This document shows, one piece after another, positions 46,475 through 56,900 of a stretch of DNA of 64,000 bases. The DNA lies in assembly GCF_000600085.1 (NCBI RefSeq), contig NZ_CP006821.1, positions 992,001 through 1,056,000 of the forward strand, in the 5' to 3' direction. How positions within the stretch are numbered: the first letter of the stretch is position 1; each line of letters starts with the position of its first letter. Source of the DNA: Helicobacter pylori oki112. GTDB lineage: Bacteria > Campylobacterota > Campylobacteria > Campylobacterales > Helicobacteraceae. The notes under the pieces are model-generated. The model did not search any database, was not told the origin of the DNA, and was given only the letters and a program-made list of their open reading frames with translations. The position numbers were made by a program, and so were the translations under genes.

Positions 46475-47547
46475 TATTCTTCCCCTAAATTGTTGATCAT
46501 GCCTTTTAACCCTATCAATGACCCCACTGCCACGCTGTCATTAGGGTGTAAATTTTGAGCGTTCACGATAAAAATCTTGCTGCGCTCTTCTAAAACTTGA
46601 ACCACCACAGGCCTAAAACCTTTAGGCGTCCTAACAAACACTAAGTAATCTTTCCCGTTTCTGATTAAAGCGTTTGAAGGGATTAAAACCGAGTCTTTGG
46701 GTTGAGAGCCTTGAATATACATTTCTACCATTTCCCCCACATGGTAATTGCCCTCATCTAATAAAGCGGTGGCTAAAATCGTGTTAGAGCCTTTGTCTAA
46801 CACCACCGAAACGCTTTGGATTTTCCCGATTTTTTCCCCCTCTTCATTATAGACCGGCGAATCCCTTTTAATGGATTTAGAAACGCCTACAGGCAATTTG
46901 ATTTGAGCGATCAAATCATCGCTTTTTGAAATACGCACATAGCTAGTGAAAGCCAAAATCTTTTCGCCCACATTTTTAGGCGCTAACGCTAAAAGACCGC
47001 CATCTCTAGCCACAATCCTAAAACCATACTGCCCCTTAGGGTTTTTGGGATCCACGCCAAAGCTTTTAAAAGTGGATTCTAGTTGATTGACTTTTAAGCC
47101 CATTTCTTCACTGGCTAGAAAGCTCGTTTGATACTCCCTTTTAGGGATCACCCCCGCCCTATAAAGCTCTAAATCTTTTTTAGTAATATCTTTAGCGATT
47201 TTTAATTTATTTTGGTTGTTTTGCAATTCAAAATACAGATTGCTCAAATCAATGGAGCTCACTTCACAGATCGCATCTCCAGCCTTCACCTGCTCGCCCT
47301 CTCTTTTATAAACAGCGACCACAGACGCATCAAAACTCAAGCTCTGCACCACAGAACTTTTGCTATCAAAATCAATATAAGCGTTAAAAGGAAGCCCTTT
47401 ACTAAAAATTTCTTTATCTAATTTAATCACCTTTAACCCCATGGGTTGCAAGTTTTTTTCTTCTAAAACAATTTCTGGATACTCTTTAGCCTCCAAAGAA
47501 ACACCCAAAACGCCCATTAACATAAGCCACCATAACGCCCGCTTCAA
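46474..47547 (-). CDS. cznB: Membrane fusion protein CznB
   Basis: The product has 357 residues. The signal peptide (residues 1-20) ends Leu-Glu-Ala-Lys. A lipoyl/barrel-sandwich half motif (Gly-Glu-Gln-Val-Lys-Ala-Gly-Asp-Ala-Ile-Cys) near residue 85, an alpha-hairpin and beta-barrel follow in the usual order. It links CznA to the outer-membrane channel CznC across the periplasm. Its ATG overlaps the cznC stop by four bases. Confidence 0.92.
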   Translation of the reverse strand: MKRALWWLMLMGVLGVSLEAKEYPEIVLEEKNLQPMGLKVIKLDKEIFSKGLPFNAYIDFDSKSSVVQSLSFDASVVAVYKREGEQVKAGDAICEVSSIDLSNLYFELQNNQNKLKIAKDITKKDLELYRAGVIPKREYQTSFLASEEMGLKVNQLESTFKSFGVDPKNPKGQYGFRIVARDGGLLALAPKNVGEKILAFTSYVRISKSDDLIAQIKLPVGVSKSIKRDSPVYNEEGEKIGKIQSVSVVLDKGSNTILATALLDEGNYHVGEMVEMYIQGSQPKDSVLIPSNALIRNGKDYLVFVRTPKGFRPVVVQVLEERSKIFIVNAQNLHPNDSVAVGSLIGLKGMINNLGEE

Positions 47548-48860
47548 TGCAATTCTCCTAATCTGGTCAAACTCTCCCCTAAAGTCTCTTCTAAAAGCGC
47601 GCTAATATCAATGTATTCAATCTTGGCTTCCGCTAGAGTGATGAGGGCGTCCATGTAAGAATTTTGATAAATCAAGTATTCAAAAAGCCCGATTTTTTGG
47701 GCTTCATAAGCGATGCGCCCCATTTCCATCAAACGCTTCTTATTGGCAATGGCTTCTTTTTGGGTTTCAATGTATGCTTCTTTGGTTTTGAGCTGGTTTA
47801 AGTAGGAGTTAGCGTTGATTCTAATGTTTCGTTTCATCACTTCATTTTGCGCGAGCGTCCCGCTTTGCAAATCCAAGAATTTACGCTTTTGATAGATATT
47901 TTTAGGCGTTACCGGTAAAGGGATACGCACTTCTATAGAAAGGTTAGTGGAAGAGTTATAGCTTTCAGAGCCAATCCCAAACTCAAATTCATTAAACACA
48001 TCTCTATTAGCCAATTTCGCATTCACCTGATAATCTTTAGCTGTCAAATCCAAAATATCCACATACAACGAGCGATCCAATTTAAACTTTAAAGCTTCAG
48101 GTTCTAATCGCACGTATTCAAAATCCAAACCGATCACCTTGACATCATGCAAATGATCTAAATAAGTGTCAAAATGCGCCCCCTCTTTGACCGGCTCCAC
48201 AATCGCAAGCATCGTGTCTAGCATCTTTTCTAAATCTATGAGTTTGGTTTCCACATTGGTTTTAGCGAGTTTGGATTCCAAATAAGAATTATTGAAGTTG
48301 ATATAATCTTTTTCGCTCATGCTGCCGGCTTTGACTTTTTCTTTAGCGATTTTGAGCTGCGAATAAAAGTTCGCTTCTCGTTGCGCATACACCTGATACT
48401 TTTCTTTAGTCATCACATAAGTCAAATAAAGGCGTTTAGCGCCAATAAAAGCGAGATTTTTATTCAATTGATAGCTTTTATCGTATTGAATGGTTTTAAT
48501 AGAAAGGCTTTTGGATAAAAGCGAACTCACCCATGGGAGCTTGGGCCTTACCATTAAAAGGGTTCTGGGCTGCGCTTCTACAATGCCTTGGAAGTTTTTC
48601 ACCATAGAAGTTTCATTATAAATATAGGGGAAATCCCAAGCGTTTACGGAGCGTTGCTCATTCAAACGGCTTTTAAAATCGGCTTTTTTGCCGATCAACT
48701 CCATTGAATTAATTTCTACTTCTTTAAAAAACTCTTGTAGGGTAAAGATTTTAGCGCTAAGCATGCCTGCGCCAAACATGCTTATTAAAAAAGTTACCCC
48801 CAAAAAACGCCGGACTTTGCGTTTGACAGCATTAAATCGCAATTTCTTTAATATCCCCAA
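47544..48860 (-). CDS. cznC: Outer-membrane efflux protein CznC (TolC family)
   Basis: The product is about 438 residues. A signal peptide is formed by [11 protein letters not shown]. The mature part is long amphipathic helices with short beta segments, as in TolC-type channels, including Arg-Ile-Pro-Leu-Pro-Val-Thr-Pro in a beta hairpin. The start is uncertain: TTG 48860 overlaps the glyS 3' end by 29 bases, and TTG 48842 is also possible. No ATG precedes the signal peptide. It heads the cznC-cznB-cznA unit. Confidence 0.88.
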   Translation of the reverse strand: MGILKKLRFNAVKRKVRRFLGVTFLISMFGAGMLSAKIFTLQEFFKEVEINSMELIGKKADFKSRLNEQRSVNAWDFPYIYNETSMVKNFQGIVEAQPRTLLMVRPKLPWVSSLLSKSLSIKTIQYDKSYQLNKNLAFIGAKRLYLTYVMTKEKYQVYAQREANFYSQLKIAKEKVKAGSMSEKDYINFNNSYLESKLAKTNVETKLIDLEKMLDTMLAIVEPVKEGAHFDTYLDHLHDVKVIGLDFEYVRLEPEALKFKLDRSLYVDILDLTAKDYQVNAKLANRDVFNEFEFGIGSESYNSSTNLSIEVRIPLPVTPKNIYQKRKFLDLQSGTLAQNEVMKRNIRINANSYLNQLKTKEAYIETQKEAIANKKRLMEMGRIAYEAQKIGLFEYLIYQNSYMDALITLAEAKIEYIDISALLEETLGESLTRLGELH

Positions 48861-50937
48861 TTTCTAAGAAACTTTGATACACGCCCCATAAGAAATTTTT
48901 ACGATTTTTTTGGATTTCTATATCTTTATCCATGACTAGCACGCTTTTAAAATACTCTTCTAAAGGTGCATGCAAACCAAAATAAGCCTCTATTTTGCTA
49001 TCCAAACTCTCAAAAGCGCTCATTTTGATCGCATTGAACGCTTCAAAAAGGGCATGCTCTTTTGGCTCTTTAAAAAGATGGGTAGAAAACTCGCTTGACT
49101 CGTTAAGGTTTCTGTCTTTATTGATATTGGCTAAGCGTTTGAAAGCGCTAAAAAGCAACTCTTTTTTTTGAGCGTTCTTAGGATCGTCTAAAAAGCGTTT
49201 TAAGGCTTTGACTTTTTGAATGATTTTAACAATATCTCGCTCATTGGTGTTTAACACGCTTCTTATAATAGAGGGGTTACAATCTATTAAATTATTAAAG
49301 CGTTCCAGTAAAAACTTTTCTAAAATCTCTAAATCAAAGCTTTGATAAACGCCCACTTTTTCAAAGAGGTTTTTTAAATCCGCTTTTAAATCAAATTCTA
49401 ACCCGTAATGCGCGATGATTTTCAATAACCCAAAACTCAAGCGCCTTAAAGCAAAAGGATCTTTAGATCCGCTAGGGATTTTACCCGCACTAAAAAGAGA
49501 AAACAGGCTGTCTAATTTCAAGCTCAAAGCCACGATCGTGCTAAAAACACTAGAGGGCAAGGGAGCGTTTTCGCTTGCGGGCAAATACTGCTCTTTCACA
49601 CTCAAGGCGACTAACTCGTTTTCGTTTTGTTTTAAAGCGTAGTAATAGCCCATGATCCCTTGAAGCTCGCTAAATTCATACACCACTTCACTGAGTAAAT
49701 CCGCCTTAGCGATTTGAACGGCTCTTTTAACCAACTCAAGGGCTTTTTCTAAAGGCATGTTTAAAGATGAAAGATATTTTTGCGTCAAGTATTGGGCGAT
49801 GATTGATTCGCGCTCCATTTTATCCTTTAAAGTCCCTAAACCTTGCACAAAAACCACGCTCTCTAAAGGAGCGTTATCTAAAGGCTTTTTGAGATCGTTT
49901 TCATAAAAGAAAACCGCATCGCTCAAACGGGCTTTTAAAACCTTTTGATTGCCTGCAATGATTTTTTGCTTGTCTTTATTGATAGCGTTACTCACCACAA
50001 TAAAGCCGTTGTGTAATGTTGGGCTTTCTTCTTGGCTTTTTTGACTAAAGGTTGCAAAATAGCGCTGGTTTTCTTTCATGGAAGTAATGATGATTTCACT
50101 GGGTAATTTTAAAAACGCCTTGTCAAACTCCCCTAAAAGCACACTAGGGTATTCAGTAATCGCTACAACCTCATCTAATAAATCCCTATCTATTTCTACG
50201 ATGATGTGGTGCTTTGTTTCTAGCTCTTTAATTTCTTGTAAGATTTTAGCTTCGCGCTTTTTAGGGTCTAAAATGACATGGTTTTTTTCTAAAACTTTAA
50301 AATAGGCTTTAGGGCTATCCACCTGGATAAAATCAAAACCCTCTTGTCGGTGCGCTTTCGTGGCTTGCTTGGTTTTAAAGCCATATTCTTTAACTTCAAT
50401 ACCGTTAAAATTTTCCCCATTAAACAACACGCAAATATTATGAATGGGTCTGATAAAGCTTTTTTCCACATTGCCCCAACGCATAGACTTCCCAAAATTC
50501 AAACCCTCTAAAAACTCTAACACAATGGGCATGATTAAATCTTTTGTAGGCTGTTTGGCGTGGATTTTAGCGTGATAAAGCACTTCTTTATTGTTTTTAA
50601 ACGCTGTTTGGAAATGCTGGTGATCCTTTAGTCCTAATTTTTGATAAAACCCTAAACCTAACGCGTTCAGCCCTTGCGTTTTATCTTGATTGTTGCATGC
50701 GATTTTAACCGGAGGCCCAAAAAATTCCTCTTTGGTTTCTTGGGTTAAAAGAGGAAAGTCTTTGATAAACAAACACAAGCGCCTAGGGGTGTAAAAAACC
50801 TCTATAGTTCCCACTTCTAAAGCGCGTTTTTGAAAAAGAGCGTGGAGTTTTTTAGGCATTTCTTTATATTCATTCAATAACGCTTGTGCGGGCAATTCTT
50901 CAACCAAAATCTCTACTAACAATTCATCTGAATGCAA
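48832..50937 (-). CDS. glyS: Glycyl-tRNA synthetase beta subunit
   Basis: The product has 701 residues, the normal length. It opens [13 protein letters not shown], as in GlyS, and has Gly-Lys-Ser-Met-Arg-Trp-Gly (~residue 148). It pairs with GlyQ (34.7 kb, frameshifted here) to charge tRNA-Gly; one tRNA-Gly lies at 22.2 kb. The end overlaps cznC, so the metal pump genes may be partly transcribed from the glyS promoter. Confidence 0.95.
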   Translation of the reverse strand: MHSDELLVEILVEELPAQALLNEYKEMPKKLHALFQKRALEVGTIEVFYTPRRLCLFIKDFPLLTQETKEEFFGPPVKIACNNQDKTQGLNALGLGFYQKLGLKDHQHFQTAFKNNKEVLYHAKIHAKQPTKDLIMPIVLEFLEGLNFGKSMRWGNVEKSFIRPIHNICVLFNGENFNGIEVKEYGFKTKQATKAHRQEGFDFIQVDSPKAYFKVLEKNHVILDPKKREAKILQEIKELETKHHIIVEIDRDLLDEVVAITEYPSVLLGEFDKAFLKLPSEIIITSMKENQRYFATFSQKSQEESPTLHNGFIVVSNAINKDKQKIIAGNQKVLKARLSDAVFFYENDLKKPLDNAPLESVVFVQGLGTLKDKMERESIIAQYLTQKYLSSLNMPLEKALELVKRAVQIAKADLLSEVVYEFSELQGIMGYYYALKQNENELVALSVKEQYLPASENAPLPSSVFSTIVALSLKLDSLFSLFSAGKIPSGSKDPFALRRLSFGLLKIIAHYGLEFDLKADLKNLFEKVGVYQSFDLEILEKFLLERFNNLIDCNPSIIRSVLNTNERDIVKIIQKVKALKRFLDDPKNAQKKELLFSAFKRLANINKDRNLNESSEFSTHLFKEPKEHALFEAFNAIKMSAFESLDSKIEAYFGLHAPLEEYFKSVLVMDKDIEIQKNRKNFLWGVYQSFLEIGDIKEIAI

Positions 50938-50993
50938 AATCTCAATTCTCCCTAAAAAACAAAATCACTTTTAAGACTAAATCATGTTAGAAT

Positions 50994-50999
50994 TATACT
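50994..50999 (+). promoter_or_regulatory. -10 element of the secreted-protein/gpmI/gatC unit
   Basis: TATACT lies 50 bases before the TTG start at 51050, in the divergent gap with glyS. No clear -35 box. Confidence 0.5.
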
Positions 51000-51049
51000 T
51001 TAATTTATTCTTAGTTTAGTTTATTTCTTAAATACAAAAGGTAGGCGTT

Positions 51050-52126
51050 TTGAAACATTTAACCCCACTCACTCACACCCTTTTTAAAGCCTTATGGCTA
51101 GGTGCAGCCTTAAGTGCATCTTTAAGTTTAGCCGCAGCAGAAAGCCCCACTAAAACAGAGCCTAAGCCCGCTAAGGGGGTTAAAAACAAACCCAAATCGC
51201 CCGTTACTAAAGTCATGATGACCAATTGCGATAATCTTAAAGATTTTAACGCTAAGCAAAAAGAAGTCTTAAAAGCCGCTTATCAATTCGGCTCTAAAGA
51301 AAATTTAGGCTATGAAATGGCAGGCATCGCATGGAAAGAATCATGCGCAGGGGTTTATAAAATCAATTTTTCCGATCCGAGTGCGGGCGTGTATCATTCT
51401 TATATCCCTAGCGTTCTAAAAAGCTATGGGCATAATGATAGCCCCTTTTTGCGTAATGTGATGGGGGAATTGCTCATTAAAGACGATGCGTTTGCTTCTG
51501 AAGTGGCTTTAAAAGAGTTGCTCTATTGGAAAACACGCTACCATGATAATCTAAAAGACATGATCAAATCTTACAACAAGGGCAGTCGTTGGGAAAAAAA
51601 CGAGAAGTCTAACGCTGATGCTGAAAAATATTACGAAGAGATACAAGACAGGATCAGGCGTTTGAAAGAATCTAAAATCTTTGATTCGCAGTCCAGTAAT
51701 GACCAAGAATTGCAAAAAAGCGCTAATAGCAACCTAGATTTAGACCCTATCGGCAACGCCATGCCCCAAACTTTAGCTAAAACAGAGACCAAAGAAACTC
51801 AAACAGAGGAAACCCAAGCAGAAAAACCCCGAGAAATGAAAGAGACAACTAGCGAGCAAACAACCAACAAGCCAGAAAAAGAAAAAGATAAACCCATGTA
51901 TTTGGCTCAAATCAATAGCGCTGATTTCACACCCGCTAAAAAAAGCCCCAAAAAACCGGCTAAAGCGAATCCAAAACGCTCCTCTAAAAATAATATAAAT
52001 AATATTAAAAGCCACGCTAAAACCGCTTCCAAAAATTCCAAAAATAAAGAAGTGTGCAAAAATTGCTCTCCAGGGCAAAGGAATGCGATTTTAGCTAACC
52101 ACATCACTCTCATGCAAGAGCTTTAA
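51050..52126 (+). CDS. Secreted hypothetical protein with lysozyme-like N-terminal domain and basic tail
   Basis: The product has 358 residues. It starts at TTG 51050, supported by AAAAGGTAGG upstream and an immediate signal peptide (to Ala-Ala-Ala near residue 30). Residues ~65-200 contain Ala-Trp-Lys-Glu-Ser-Cys ... Ser-Ala-Gly-Val-Tyr-His-Ser, reminiscent of transglycosylase folds where Glu-Ser is catalytic. This is suggestive, not proof. Residues ~230-285 are Thr/Glu-rich low complexity. Residues ~295-340 are Lys/Asn-rich, ending with a Cys-Lys-Asn-Cys pair. It precedes gpmI by 12 bases. Role in the cell wall is speculative (HP0973 by recollection). Confidence 0.7.
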   Translation: MKHLTPLTHTLFKALWLGAALSASLSLAAAESPTKTEPKPAKGVKNKPKSPVTKVMMTNCDNLKDFNAKQKEVLKAAYQFGSKENLGYEMAGIAWKESCAGVYKINFSDPSAGVYHSYIPSVLKSYGHNDSPFLRNVMGELLIKDDAFASEVALKELLYWKTRYHDNLKDMIKSYNKGSRWEKNEKSNADAEKYYEEIQDRIRRLKESKIFDSQSSNDQELQKSANSNLDLDPIGNAMPQTLAKTETKETQTEETQAEKPREMKETTSEQTTNKPEKEKDKPMYLAQINSADFTPAKKSPKKPAKANPKRSSKNNINNIKSHAKTASKNSKNKEVCKNCSPGQRNAILANHITLMQEL

Positions 52127-52138
52127 AAAGTCCTAAAA

Positions 52139-53614
52139 ATGGCGCAAAAAACTCTTTTGATTATCACTGATGGCATTGGGTATCGTAAAGATAGCGATCA
52201 TAACGCATTCTTTCATGCTAAAAAAACCACTTATGATTTGATGTTTAAAACCTTGCCTTATAGCCTGATTGATACGCATGGCTTGAGCGTGGGTTTACCT
52301 AAGGGGCAAATGGGAAATTCTGAAGTGGGGCATATGTGTATTGGGGCTGGTAGGGTGCTCTATCAGGATTTAGTCAAAATTTCTTTAAGCCTTCAAAACG
52401 ATGGATTAAAAAACAACCCCGCTTTTTTAAACACGATCCAAAAAAGCCAAGTGGTGCATCTTATGGGTTTGATGAGCGATGGGGGCGTGCATTCACACAT
52501 TGAGCATTTTATCGCTCTGGCTTTAGAGTGTGAAAAATCCCATAAAAAAGTCTTTCTGCATTTAATCACCGATGGGCGCGATGTCGCTCCTAAAAGCGCT
52601 TTAACTTATTTAGCACCAATGCAAAATATCTGCAATGAAAACATTCAAATCGCTACCATAGGCGGCCGTTTTTATGCGATGGATAGGGATAATCGCTTTG
52701 AAAGGATTGAACTTGCGTATCATAGCTTAATGGGGCTTAATAACACGCCTTTAAGCCCTAGCGAGTATATCCAAAGCCAGTATGATAAAAATACCACCGA
52801 TGAATTTATCATGCCCGCTTGTTTTAAAAATTATTGCGGCATGCAAGATGGTGAAAGTTTTATTTTTATCAATTTCAGGAATGATAGGGCCAGAGAAATC
52901 GTGAGCGCTTTAGGCCAAAAGGAATTTAGCGGTTTTGAGCGCGAGACTTTTAAAAAACTCCATATCGCTACCATGACGCCTTATGATAACACTTTCTCCT
53001 ACCCTGTTTTATTCCCCAAAGAAAGCGTTCAAAACACGCTCGCTGAAGTGGTCTCTCAACACAACCTGACCCAAAGCCATATCGCTGAAACTGAAAAATA
53101 CGCGCATGTAACCTTTTTCATCAATGGTGGGGTGGAAGCGCCTTTTAAAAATGAAAACCGGGTGCTTATCCAAAGCCCAAAAGTAACCACTTATGACTTA
53201 AAGCCTGAAATGAGCGCTAAAGAAGTAACCCTTGCGGTGTTAGAACAAATGAAATCAGGCACGGATTTGATCATTGTGAATTTTGCTAATGGCGATATGG
53301 TGGGGCATACAGGGAATTTTGAAGCGAGCATCAAAGCGGTAGAAGCAGTGGATGCATGCTTAGGGGAAATCCTTTCACTGGCTAAAAAATTGGATTACGC
53401 CATGCTTTTAACCAGCGATCATGGGAATTGCGAACGCATGAAAGATGAAAATCAAAACCCCTTAACCAACCACACCGCCGGGAGCGTGTATTGTTTTGTT
53501 TTAGGGAATGGAGTTAGATCCATTAAAAACGGAGCGCTAAACAATATCGCTAGCAGCGTGTTAAAACTCATGGGCCTTAAAGCCCCAGCAACGATGGACG
53601 AACCCCTATTTTAA
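52139..53614 (+). CDS. gpmI: 2,3-bisphosphoglycerate-independent phosphoglycerate mutase
   Basis: The product has 491 residues. The metal site begins Ile-Thr-Asp-Gly-Ile-Gly-Tyr. The phosphoserine is in Gln-Met-Gly-Asn-Ser-Glu-Val-Gly-His (~residue 62). Thr-Asp-Gly-Arg-Asp-Val and Thr-Ser-Asp-His-Gly-Asn-Cys-Glu (~residue 427) bring further ligands. It interconverts 3- and 2-phosphoglycerate in gluconeogenic/glycolytic flow using Mn. It lies between the secreted protein gene and gatC with short gaps. Confidence 0.96.
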   Translation: MAQKTLLIITDGIGYRKDSDHNAFFHAKKTTYDLMFKTLPYSLIDTHGLSVGLPKGQMGNSEVGHMCIGAGRVLYQDLVKISLSLQNDGLKNNPAFLNTIQKSQVVHLMGLMSDGGVHSHIEHFIALALECEKSHKKVFLHLITDGRDVAPKSALTYLAPMQNICNENIQIATIGGRFYAMDRDNRFERIELAYHSLMGLNNTPLSPSEYIQSQYDKNTTDEFIMPACFKNYCGMQDGESFIFINFRNDRAREIVSALGQKEFSGFERETFKKLHIATMTPYDNTFSYPVLFPKESVQNTLAEVVSQHNLTQSHIAETEKYAHVTFFINGGVEAPFKNENRVLIQSPKVTTYDLKPEMSAKEVTLAVLEQMKSGTDLIIVNFANGDMVGHTGNFEASIKAVEAVDACLGEILSLAKKLDYAMLLTSDHGNCERMKDENQNPLTNHTAGSVYCFVLGNGVRSIKNGALNNIASSVLKLMGLKAPATMDEPLF

Positions 53615-53628
53615 ACTAAAGGAAAAGA

Positions 53629-53910
53629 ATGCAAATTGATGACGCATTATTGCAACGCTTGGAAAAATTGAGCATGTTAGAGATTAAAGACGAGCATAAA
53701 GAGAGCGTTAAAGGTCATTTAGCGGAGGTTTTAGGCTTTGTAGAAAACATTTTCGCTTTAGAAACTAGCACGCTAAAAACAGATACAGAGCTATGCACCC
53801 CTTTAAGAGAAGACGAGCCTAAAAGCCAACCTAACACCGCCAAAGAGATTTTAAGCCAGAACAAACACAGCCAGGATCATTACTTCGTTGTGCCTAAAAT
53901 CATTGAATAG
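53629..53910 (+). CDS. gatC: Aspartyl/glutamyl-tRNA amidotransferase subunit C
   Basis: The product has 93 residues, the normal GatC size. It shows Leu-Glu-Lys-Leu-Ser-Met-Leu at the start and Leu-Arg-Glu-Asp-Glu-Pro near residue 62, then ends Tyr-Phe-Val-Val-Pro-Lys-Ile-Ile-Glu, the conserved tail. GatCAB converts Glu-tRNA(Gln) and Asp-tRNA(Asn) to the amides, required because H. pylori lacks GlnRS and AsnRS. AAAGGAAAAG precedes the ATG. Confidence 0.95.
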   Translation: MQIDDALLQRLEKLSMLEIKDEHKESVKGHLAEVLGFVENIFALETSTLKTDTELCTPLREDEPKSQPNTAKEILSQNKHSQDHYFVVPKIIE

Positions 53911-53982
53911 GTTTTATTGAATAGGTTTCATATCAAGTTAAAAACTTGATTTTTGAAATCAAACAGACAGAAAAAAGCGCTT

Positions 53983-55293
53983 TCAGCCTTTTTTTAACTC
54001 ATCAAGGGTTTCCACTAACCCCGCAATCGCTTTGTTGATTTCTTCATGCGTGATAATGTAAGGGGGCATGAGGTAAATGGTGTTGTTTAAAGGGCGCAAT
54101 AACAGGCCTTTGGTTAGAGCTTTTTTAAAAACCGCCAAACTCAAACGCTCTTTGGTTTGAATGAAGACTTCAAAGGCAAAGACCATGCCCAAATGCCTTA
54201 AATCAGACACCACTTGTTGATCTATCAAGGGTTTTAATGCGTTTTGGAGCGCGTTAAAAATAAACCCGCTTAAAGCCTTGTTCTTTTCAATAACATTTTC
54301 TTTTTCAAAAATATCCAGCGTAGCGTTTGCGCATGCGCATGCTAGGGCGTTTCCTGTGTAGCTGTGCGAATGCAAAAACGCTTTATTTTCTTCATAGGGA
54401 GCGTAAAATTGGTTATAGATTTCATTATGGGTTAATAGCACGCTTAAAGGCAAATACCCCCCACTAATCCCTTTAGACAAGCATAAAAAATCCGGCTCAA
54501 TTTCGCATTGTTCAAAAGCGAACATGCTCCCTGTGCGCCCAAACCCAGTAGCGATTTCATCAAAAACAATGTGGATGTTTTTTTGCTTACACAATAAAAC
54601 GGCTTGTTTTAAATATTTTGCACTATAAATATGCATATTCCCTGCGCATTGCAAAAGAGGCTCTGCAATGAAGGCGCAAATTTCTTCATGATACTTGTCT
54701 AACAAACGCTTTAAGGCGTTCAAACTATTTTCTATTTCATTGTCGTTTTTAGGCACAGGCGTAGTGAGATTTTTGAGCAATAAAGGGGTGTAAGTGTCTT
54801 TATAGAGTTTCACATCGCCCGCACTTAACGCTCCCAAAGTCTCACCATGATAGGAATTAGAGAGCGATAAAAAAAGCTTTTTGTGGTTCGTTTGATTCTT
54901 TAAAAAATGGGCATGATAGCTCATCTTCAAAGCGATTTCAATACAAGATGAGCCGTTATCCGCATAAAAGCATTTGTCCATATGAGTGAGCTGGCAAAGC
55001 CTTTGAGAGAGCGTGATGATGGGCTTATGGCTAAAAGAAGCCAAAAGGACATGCTCTAGATTATCAATTTGATTTTTAAGCTGCTGGCTGATGTAGGCGT
55101 TATTATGCCCAAAAAGATTCACCCACCATGAGCTGATCAAATCCATGTAAGCGTTATCATTAAAATCATAGAGGTAAATCCCTTGAGCCTTTTTAATGGG
55201 GATAATGGGGAAATTTTGATGCTCTTGCATTTGCGAGCAAGGGTGCCAAAGATACTCTAAATCCAAAGCGGCTAAATTTTCTTGAAAATTCAT
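53983..55293 (-). CDS. bioA: Adenosylmethionine-8-amino-7-oxononanoate aminotransferase
   Basis: The product has 436 residues, a class III aminotransferase. Trp-His-Pro-Cys-Ser-Gln-Met (~residue 16) is BioA-specific. Asp-Asn-Gly-Ser-Ser (~residue 113) binds PLP phosphate, and the PLP lysine is in [10 protein letters not shown] (~residue 274). It carries out the antepenultimate step of biotin synthesis. It is divergent from the PpiD-like gene, with an inverted repeat between. Confidence 0.94.
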   Translation of the reverse strand: MNFQENLAALDLEYLWHPCSQMQEHQNFPIIPIKKAQGIYLYDFNDNAYMDLISSWWVNLFGHNNAYISQQLKNQIDNLEHVLLASFSHKPIITLSQRLCQLTHMDKCFYADNGSSCIEIALKMSYHAHFLKNQTNHKKLFLSLSNSYHGETLGALSAGDVKLYKDTYTPLLLKNLTTPVPKNDNEIENSLNALKRLLDKYHEEICAFIAEPLLQCAGNMHIYSAKYLKQAVLLCKQKNIHIVFDEIATGFGRTGSMFAFEQCEIEPDFLCLSKGISGGYLPLSVLLTHNEIYNQFYAPYEENKAFLHSHSYTGNALACACANATLDIFEKENVIEKNKALSGFIFNALQNALKPLIDQQVVSDLRHLGMVFAFEVFIQTKERLSLAVFKKALTKGLLLRPLNNTIYLMPPYIITHEEINKAIAGLVETLDELKKG

Positions 55294-55324
55294 GTTAAAA
55301 ACTCTCTATAATAAGGATAATTTT

Positions 55325-55352
55325 AATAACCTTTGGTTAAAATAAGGTTATT
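55325..55352. promoter_or_regulatory. Inverted repeat between bioA and the PpiD-like gene
   Basis: AATAACCTT (55325-55333) and AAGGTTATT (55344-55352) form a perfect 9-base inverted repeat with a 10-base spacer. It sits 32 bases before bioA and 71 before the divergent start. TAAGGTT recurs at about 55363. An operator is possible; no regulator can be named. Confidence 0.4.
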
Positions 55353-55422
55353 TGATTTTACTATAAGGTTGTTTAAACCTGAATTTCACATTTTTTATTT
55401 TTTAAAAGGGATTAGAGTTCTT

Positions 55423-56886
55423 ATGATTGAATGGATGCAAAATCATAGAAAGTATTTAGTGGTTACAATATGGATAAGCACGATCGCTTTTATTGCCGCC
55501 GGGATGATAGGCTGGGGGCAATACAGCTTTTCTTTAGATAGCGATAGTGCTGCCAAAGTGGGACAGATTAAGATTTCTCAAGAAGAATTAGCCCAAGAAT
55601 ACCGCCGCCTTAAAGACGCATACGCTGAGTCTATCCCCAATTTTAAAGAACTCACCGAAGATCAAATCAAAGCCATGCATTTAGAAAAAAGCGCTCTAGA
55701 TTCGCTCATCAATCAAGCCCTATTGAGAAATCTCGCTTTAGATTTAGGGCTTGGCGCTACGAAGCAAGAAGTGGCAAAAGAGATCAAAAAAACGAGTGTT
55801 TTTCAAAAAGATGGCGTTTTTGATGAAGAATTGTATAAAAATATCTTAAAGCAAAGCCATTACCGCCCCAAACACTTTGAAGAAAGCGTTGAAAGGCTTT
55901 TAATCCTTCAAAAAATCAGCACTCTCTTCCCCAAAACCACTACCCCTTTAGAGCAATCCAGTTTATCGCTTTGGGCAAAATTGCAAGACAAATTAGACAT
56001 TCTTATCCTAAACCCTAATGATGTTAAAATCTCTCTTAATGAAGAAGAGATGAAAAAATATTACGAATCCCATAAAAAGGATTTTAAAAAGCCCACGAGC
56101 TTTAAAACACGCTCTTTGTATTTTGACGCTAGTTTGGAAAAACCTGATTTGAAAGAGTTGGAGGAATACTACCATAAAAACAAGGTGTCTTATTTGGACA
56201 AAGAGGGGAAATTACAGGATTTTAAAAGCGTTCAAGAGCAAGTCAAGCATGATTTAAGCATGCAAAAAGCGAATGAAAAAGCCTTAAGGAGTTATGTCGC
56301 TCTAAAAAAAGCGAACGCGCAAAACTACACCACGCAAGATTTTGAAGAAAACAACTCCCCCTATACTGCTGAAATCACACAAAAACTCGCCGCTCTCAAA
56401 CCCCTTGAAATCCTAAAACCAGAGCCTTTTAAAGATGGTTTTATTGTAGTGCAGCTCATCTCTCAAACCAAAGACGAATTGCAGGATTTTAATGAAGCTA
56501 AAAGCACTCTTAAAACCCGTTTGACTCAAGAAAAAACCCTTATGGCGTTGCAAACTTTAGCTAAAGAAAAGCTTAAGGATTTTAAAGGCAAAAGCGTGGG
56601 CTATGTAAGCCCTAATTTTGGAGGCACTATTAGTGAGCTTAGCCAAGAAGAAAGCGCTAAGTTTATCAACGCCCTTTTTAACCGCCAGGAAAAAAAGGGG
56701 TTTATCGCTATTAATAATAAAATGGTGCTCTATCAAATCACAGAGCAAAATTTCAACCACTCATTTAGCGCAGAAGAAAGCCAGTATATGCAGCGTTTAG
56801 TCAATAACACTAAAACGGATTTTTTTGATAAAGCGTTGATAGAAGAATTAAAAAAACGCTATAAGATAGTCAAATACATTCAATAA
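55423..56886 (+). CDS. SurA/PpiD-like periplasmic chaperone, membrane-anchored
   Basis: The product has 487 residues from ATG 55423 (Met-Ile-Glu-Trp-Met-Gln). A single N-terminal membrane helix (~residues 12-32) is followed by the SurA_N-type helical domain (Gln-Ile-Lys-Ile-Ser-Gln-Glu-Glu-Leu; Leu-Ile-Asn-Gln-Ala-Leu-Leu), as in PpiD. Parvulin-type catalytic residues are not obvious in the middle part, so isomerase activity is doubtful and a chaperone role is more likely. It overlaps an upstream in-frame ATG of ftsA by one base and is probably co-transcribed with ftsA. Confidence 0.85.
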   Translation: MIEWMQNHRKYLVVTIWISTIAFIAAGMIGWGQYSFSLDSDSAAKVGQIKISQEELAQEYRRLKDAYAESIPNFKELTEDQIKAMHLEKSALDSLINQALLRNLALDLGLGATKQEVAKEIKKTSVFQKDGVFDEELYKNILKQSHYRPKHFEESVERLLILQKISTLFPKTTTPLEQSSLSLWAKLQDKLDILILNPNDVKISLNEEEMKKYYESHKKDFKKPTSFKTRSLYFDASLEKPDLKELEEYYHKNKVSYLDKEGKLQDFKSVQEQVKHDLSMQKANEKALRSYVALKKANAQNYTTQDFEENNSPYTAEITQKLAALKPLEILKPEPFKDGFIVVQLISQTKDELQDFNEAKSTLKTRLTQEKTLMALQTLAKEKLKDFKGKSVGYVSPNFGGTISELSQEESAKFINALFNRQEKKGFIAINNKMVLYQITEQNFNHSFSAEESQYMQRLVNNTKTDFFDKALIEELKKRYKIVKYIQ

Positions 56887-56900
56887 TGCAAGGGGAAATC

